Positions 62,129 to 64,000 of a stretch of 64,000 nucleotides of DNA are shown in pieces. The stretch comes from Arthrobacter tumbae. Its GTDB lineage: Bacteria; Actinomycetota; Actinomycetes; Actinomycetales; Micrococcaceae. The position numbers were made by a program, and so were the translations under genes. The stretch's first letter is position 1, and each line of letters starts with the position of its first letter. The stretch lies in assembly GCF_016907495.1 (NCBI RefSeq), contig NZ_JAFBCC010000001.1:1364001-1428000 (forward strand), in the 5' to 3' direction. Below the pieces are notes generated by a model. It did not search any database. It was not told where the DNA came from and was given only the letters and a program-made list of their open reading frames with translations.

Positions 62129-63637
62129 ATGGCAATCCTCACCGAGACCGGCGGTCACCCGGAACCCAGAGGTTCCCGCTCAGTCCGCCAGCCCGTTCAA
62201 CCCGGGACGCTCAGCCCGCTCGACAAGTTCTTCAAGATCACCGAACGTGGTTCGACGAACAGCCGCGAGGTCCGCGGCGGCTTCGTCACCTTCTTCACCA
62301 TGGCGTACATCGTCATCCTGAATCCGCTGATCCTCGGCGGCTTCAGTCCCGACGCCGCTGCACTCGATGTGGAAGGCGGTTGGCTCCAGGCCACACAGAT
62401 CGCCGCCGTCACCGGGTTGACCGCCGGCGTCATGACCATCCTCTTCGGAGTGGTCGCAAATCTTCCCTTCGGCATCGCCGCCGGCCTGGGGATCAACTCG
62501 TTCCTCGCCGTCTCCGTGGTCGGGGATGTCACCTGGCCCGAAGCCATGGGTCTCGTGGTCATCAACGGCCTGCTGATCGTGCTGCTCGCGGTCACCGGAG
62601 CCCGAACGGCCGTCTTCAACGCCGTACCGCGGCAACTCAAGGCCGCCATCACCGTGGGCATCGGCCTGTTCATCGCCTTCATCGGCTTCGTGGACTCCGG
62701 CTTCGTCACCCGCACTGCCGGTGGCCCTCCGGTCCAAATGGGCGACGGCGGCTCCATCACCACAGTGCCGACGCTCGTCTTCATCATCGGCCTCATCACC
62801 ATGGGGATCCTGATCGCCCGGAAGGTCCAGGGCGGGCTCCTCATCGGCATTATCGTCACGACGGTCATCGCGATCATTGTCGAGATGTCGATGCGTCTGG
62901 GCGCCGGCGGGCCGGACAACCCTTCCGGGTGGCACCTCAACGCGCCGGTCATCCCCTCGAACATCGTCTCGCTGCCGGACTTCAGCCTGGTGGGAGCATT
63001 CGATCTCTTCGGGGCGTTCGACCGCATCGGTATTCTCGCTGCAACCATGCTGGTGTTCACGCTCGTCTTCACCAACTTCTTCGACGCGATGGGCACCATG
63101 ACCGGCCTGGCCAAGCAAGCTGGCCTGACGGACAAGCGCGGCAACTTCCCGCGCCTGAAGTCCGCTCTGGTGATCGAGGGTGTGGGTGCGGTTGCCGGCG
63201 GTGGAACGTCTGCATCGTCAAACACCGTCTTTATCGACTCTGCTGCCGGCATCGGCGAGGGTGCACGCACCGGACTCGCGTCAGTGGTGACGGGCGCGCT
63301 CTTCCTGGCCGCGATGTTCTTCACGCCGTTGACGGCGGTGGTGCCGCTGGAGGTGGCAGCGGCAGCTCTCGTCGTCGTCGGTGCCATGATGGTGGCGCAG
63401 ATCCGCGAGATCGACTTCCGGAACTTCTCCATCGCACTGCCGGCGTTCCTCACCATCGTGACCATGCCTCTGACCTACTCGATCGCCAACGGCATCGGCG
63501 CCGGCTTCATCAGCTGGGTCATCATCCGCGCGTCGTCGGGTAAAGCCCGCAAGATCCACCCGCTCCTCTGGGTGGTCGCAGCGGGGTTCCTCGTCTACTT
63601 CGCCCGTGGCCCGATCACGATCTGGATGGGCGGGTAA
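62129..63637 (+). CDS. NCS2-family purine permease (AzgA-like)
   Basis: 502 residues with about 13 membrane segments; ATG 62129 follows AAGGAG. Family marks: REVRGGFVTFFTMAYIVILNP near residue 50, ANLPFGIAAGLGINSF, FTNFFDAMGTMTGLAKQAG and VGAVAGGGTSASSNTVFIDSAAG. The AzgA branch imports adenine, guanine or hypoxanthine with protons, matching the two deaminases next to it. Confidence 0.92.
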   Translation: MAILTETGGHPEPRGSRSVRQPVQPGTLSPLDKFFKITERGSTNSREVRGGFVTFFTMAYIVILNPLILGGFSPDAAALDVEGGWLQATQIAAVTGLTAGVMTILFGVVANLPFGIAAGLGINSFLAVSVVGDVTWPEAMGLVVINGLLIVLLAVTGARTAVFNAVPRQLKAAITVGIGLFIAFIGFVDSGFVTRTAGGPPVQMGDGGSITTVPTLVFIIGLITMGILIARKVQGGLLIGIIVTTVIAIIVEMSMRLGAGGPDNPSGWHLNAPVIPSNIVSLPDFSLVGAFDLFGAFDRIGILAATMLVFTLVFTNFFDAMGTMTGLAKQAGLTDKRGNFPRLKSALVIEGVGAVAGGGTSASSNTVFIDSAAGIGEGARTGLASVVTGALFLAAMFFTPLTAVVPLEVAAAALVVVGAMMVAQIREIDFRNFSIALPAFLTIVTMPLTYSIANGIGAGFISWVIIRASSGKARKIHPLLWVVAAGFLVYFARGPITIWMGG

Positions 63638-63674
63638 ACCTTCTCCCTCGCCTGAATCGGTCTAGGCTGACCCC

Positions 63675-63962
63675 GTGGAGCTGACCTTCGAGGGCGAGAT
63701 CTGGTACTGGAGGGGTCCGGCGCCGTATCACTTCGTGACGGTGCCGGACCTTCAGTGCGTTGAGGTCCGGGCGGTGTCGAAGATCGTCAGCTATGGCTGG
63801 GGAATGATCCCGGCGTCTGTGACGATCGGCGGCACCACCTGGACCACGTCGCTGTTTCCCAAGAACGGCGGCTACATTGTGCCGATCAAGGACTTTGTCC
63901 GGAAGGACGAGGGGATTGACGACGGCGACACGGTGACGGTTGGGCTGTCGATCGATGCCTGA
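63675..63962 (+). CDS. DUF1905 domain protein
   Basis: 95 residues: FEGEIWYWRGPAPYHFVTVP, then VSYGWGMIPASVTIGGTTWTTSLFPKNGGYIVPIK in part, then GIDDGDTVTVGL. This is a whole stand-alone DUF1905 beta barrel, an AbrB-unrelated small fold of unknown role. The next start overlaps its stop by eight bases. Confidence 0.82.
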   Translation: MELTFEGEIWYWRGPAPYHFVTVPDLQCVEVRAVSKIVSYGWGMIPASVTIGGTTWTTSLFPKNGGYIVPIKDFVRKDEGIDDGDTVTVGLSIDA

Positions 63963-64000
63963 GCCGCTTGAGACCGAGTGCGAGGAGTGGGCTGAGCGCA
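63955..64000 (+). CDS. Start of a further gene, cut by the window edge
   Basis: An ATG at 63955 opens MPEPLETECEEWAER and is still open at the edge. It overlaps the DUF1905 stop by eight bases, suggesting coupling. Too short to assign. Confidence 0.4.
   Translation, partial: MPEPLETECEEWAER

Noticed and set aside
62197..63465. Minus-strand open frame of about 420 codons opposite the NCS2 permease
   Set aside because: Composition is Thr/Pro/Arg-biased antisense of a membrane protein and shows no domain.

Overview
The window is GC-rich chromosomal DNA from a high-GC actinomycete. The gene families, the frequent GTG/TTG starts, and a homoprotocatechuate dioxygenase whose metal ligands fall at the numbering known for the Brevibacterium and Arthrobacter enzymes all point to an Arthrobacter-like member of the Micrococcaceae. 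The genus is inferred from gene content, not from a marker gene. No rRNA, tRNA, CRISPR array or intact transposon was seen.

Layout. 1-3.9 kb holds small housekeeping-type genes (winged-helix protein, two alpha/beta hydrolases, DUF1508, ArsR, GNAT). 3.9-18.5 kb is carbohydrate use: a GH4 phospho-glucosidase with a BadF-type kinase, an unrelated AAA ATPase, then a LacI-controlled binding-protein/permease/permease/GH1/LacI/Gfo-Idh operon whose promoter lies between two operator palindromes, and a GH35 galactosidase next to a GntR regulator. 18.6-22.6 kb is a four-carbon sugar-acid module (OtnK kinase, LtnD dehydrogenase, GntP permease). 22.6-23.9 kb is a cassette of four small membrane proteins bounded by GATAGCG palindromes. 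26-36.2 kb is a defence island: an unrecognised membrane protein divergent from hsdM-hsdS, a decayed Mrr-like nuclease, a Fic protein and hsdR.

36.2-38.2 kb is a LysR/EamA divergent pair with a 29-bp dyad. 38.0-46.7 kb is a homoprotocatechuate meta-cleavage cluster: flavin monooxygenase, FAH-RraA fusion, GntR, HpaE, HpaD/MndD, HpaH, HpaI. It takes a hydroxylated phenylacetate through ring cleavage to pyruvate and succinic semialdehyde. 46.7-55.2 kb is a tartrate cluster: 2-hydroxyacid dehydrogenase, D-tartrate dehydratase, two tartrate-dehydrogenase homologues, a TctABC tripartite transporter and a LysR regulator.

55.2-59.3 kb has a double-hotdog thioesterase, a LolA-like secreted protein and an ABC exporter pair. 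59.3-63.6 kb is purine salvage (adenine deaminase, guanine deaminase, NCS2 permease) interrupted by a protein that appears to join a winged helix to an early-set (CBM48/X25-like) domain. The window ends in a DUF1905 gene and the start of another gene.

The most unusual items are the FAH-RraA fusion, the Fic gene with a dyad that overlaps an apparently leaderless promoter, the broken Mrr gene, the 600-residue membrane protein beside the restriction system, and two families of repeated palindromes at gene ends.
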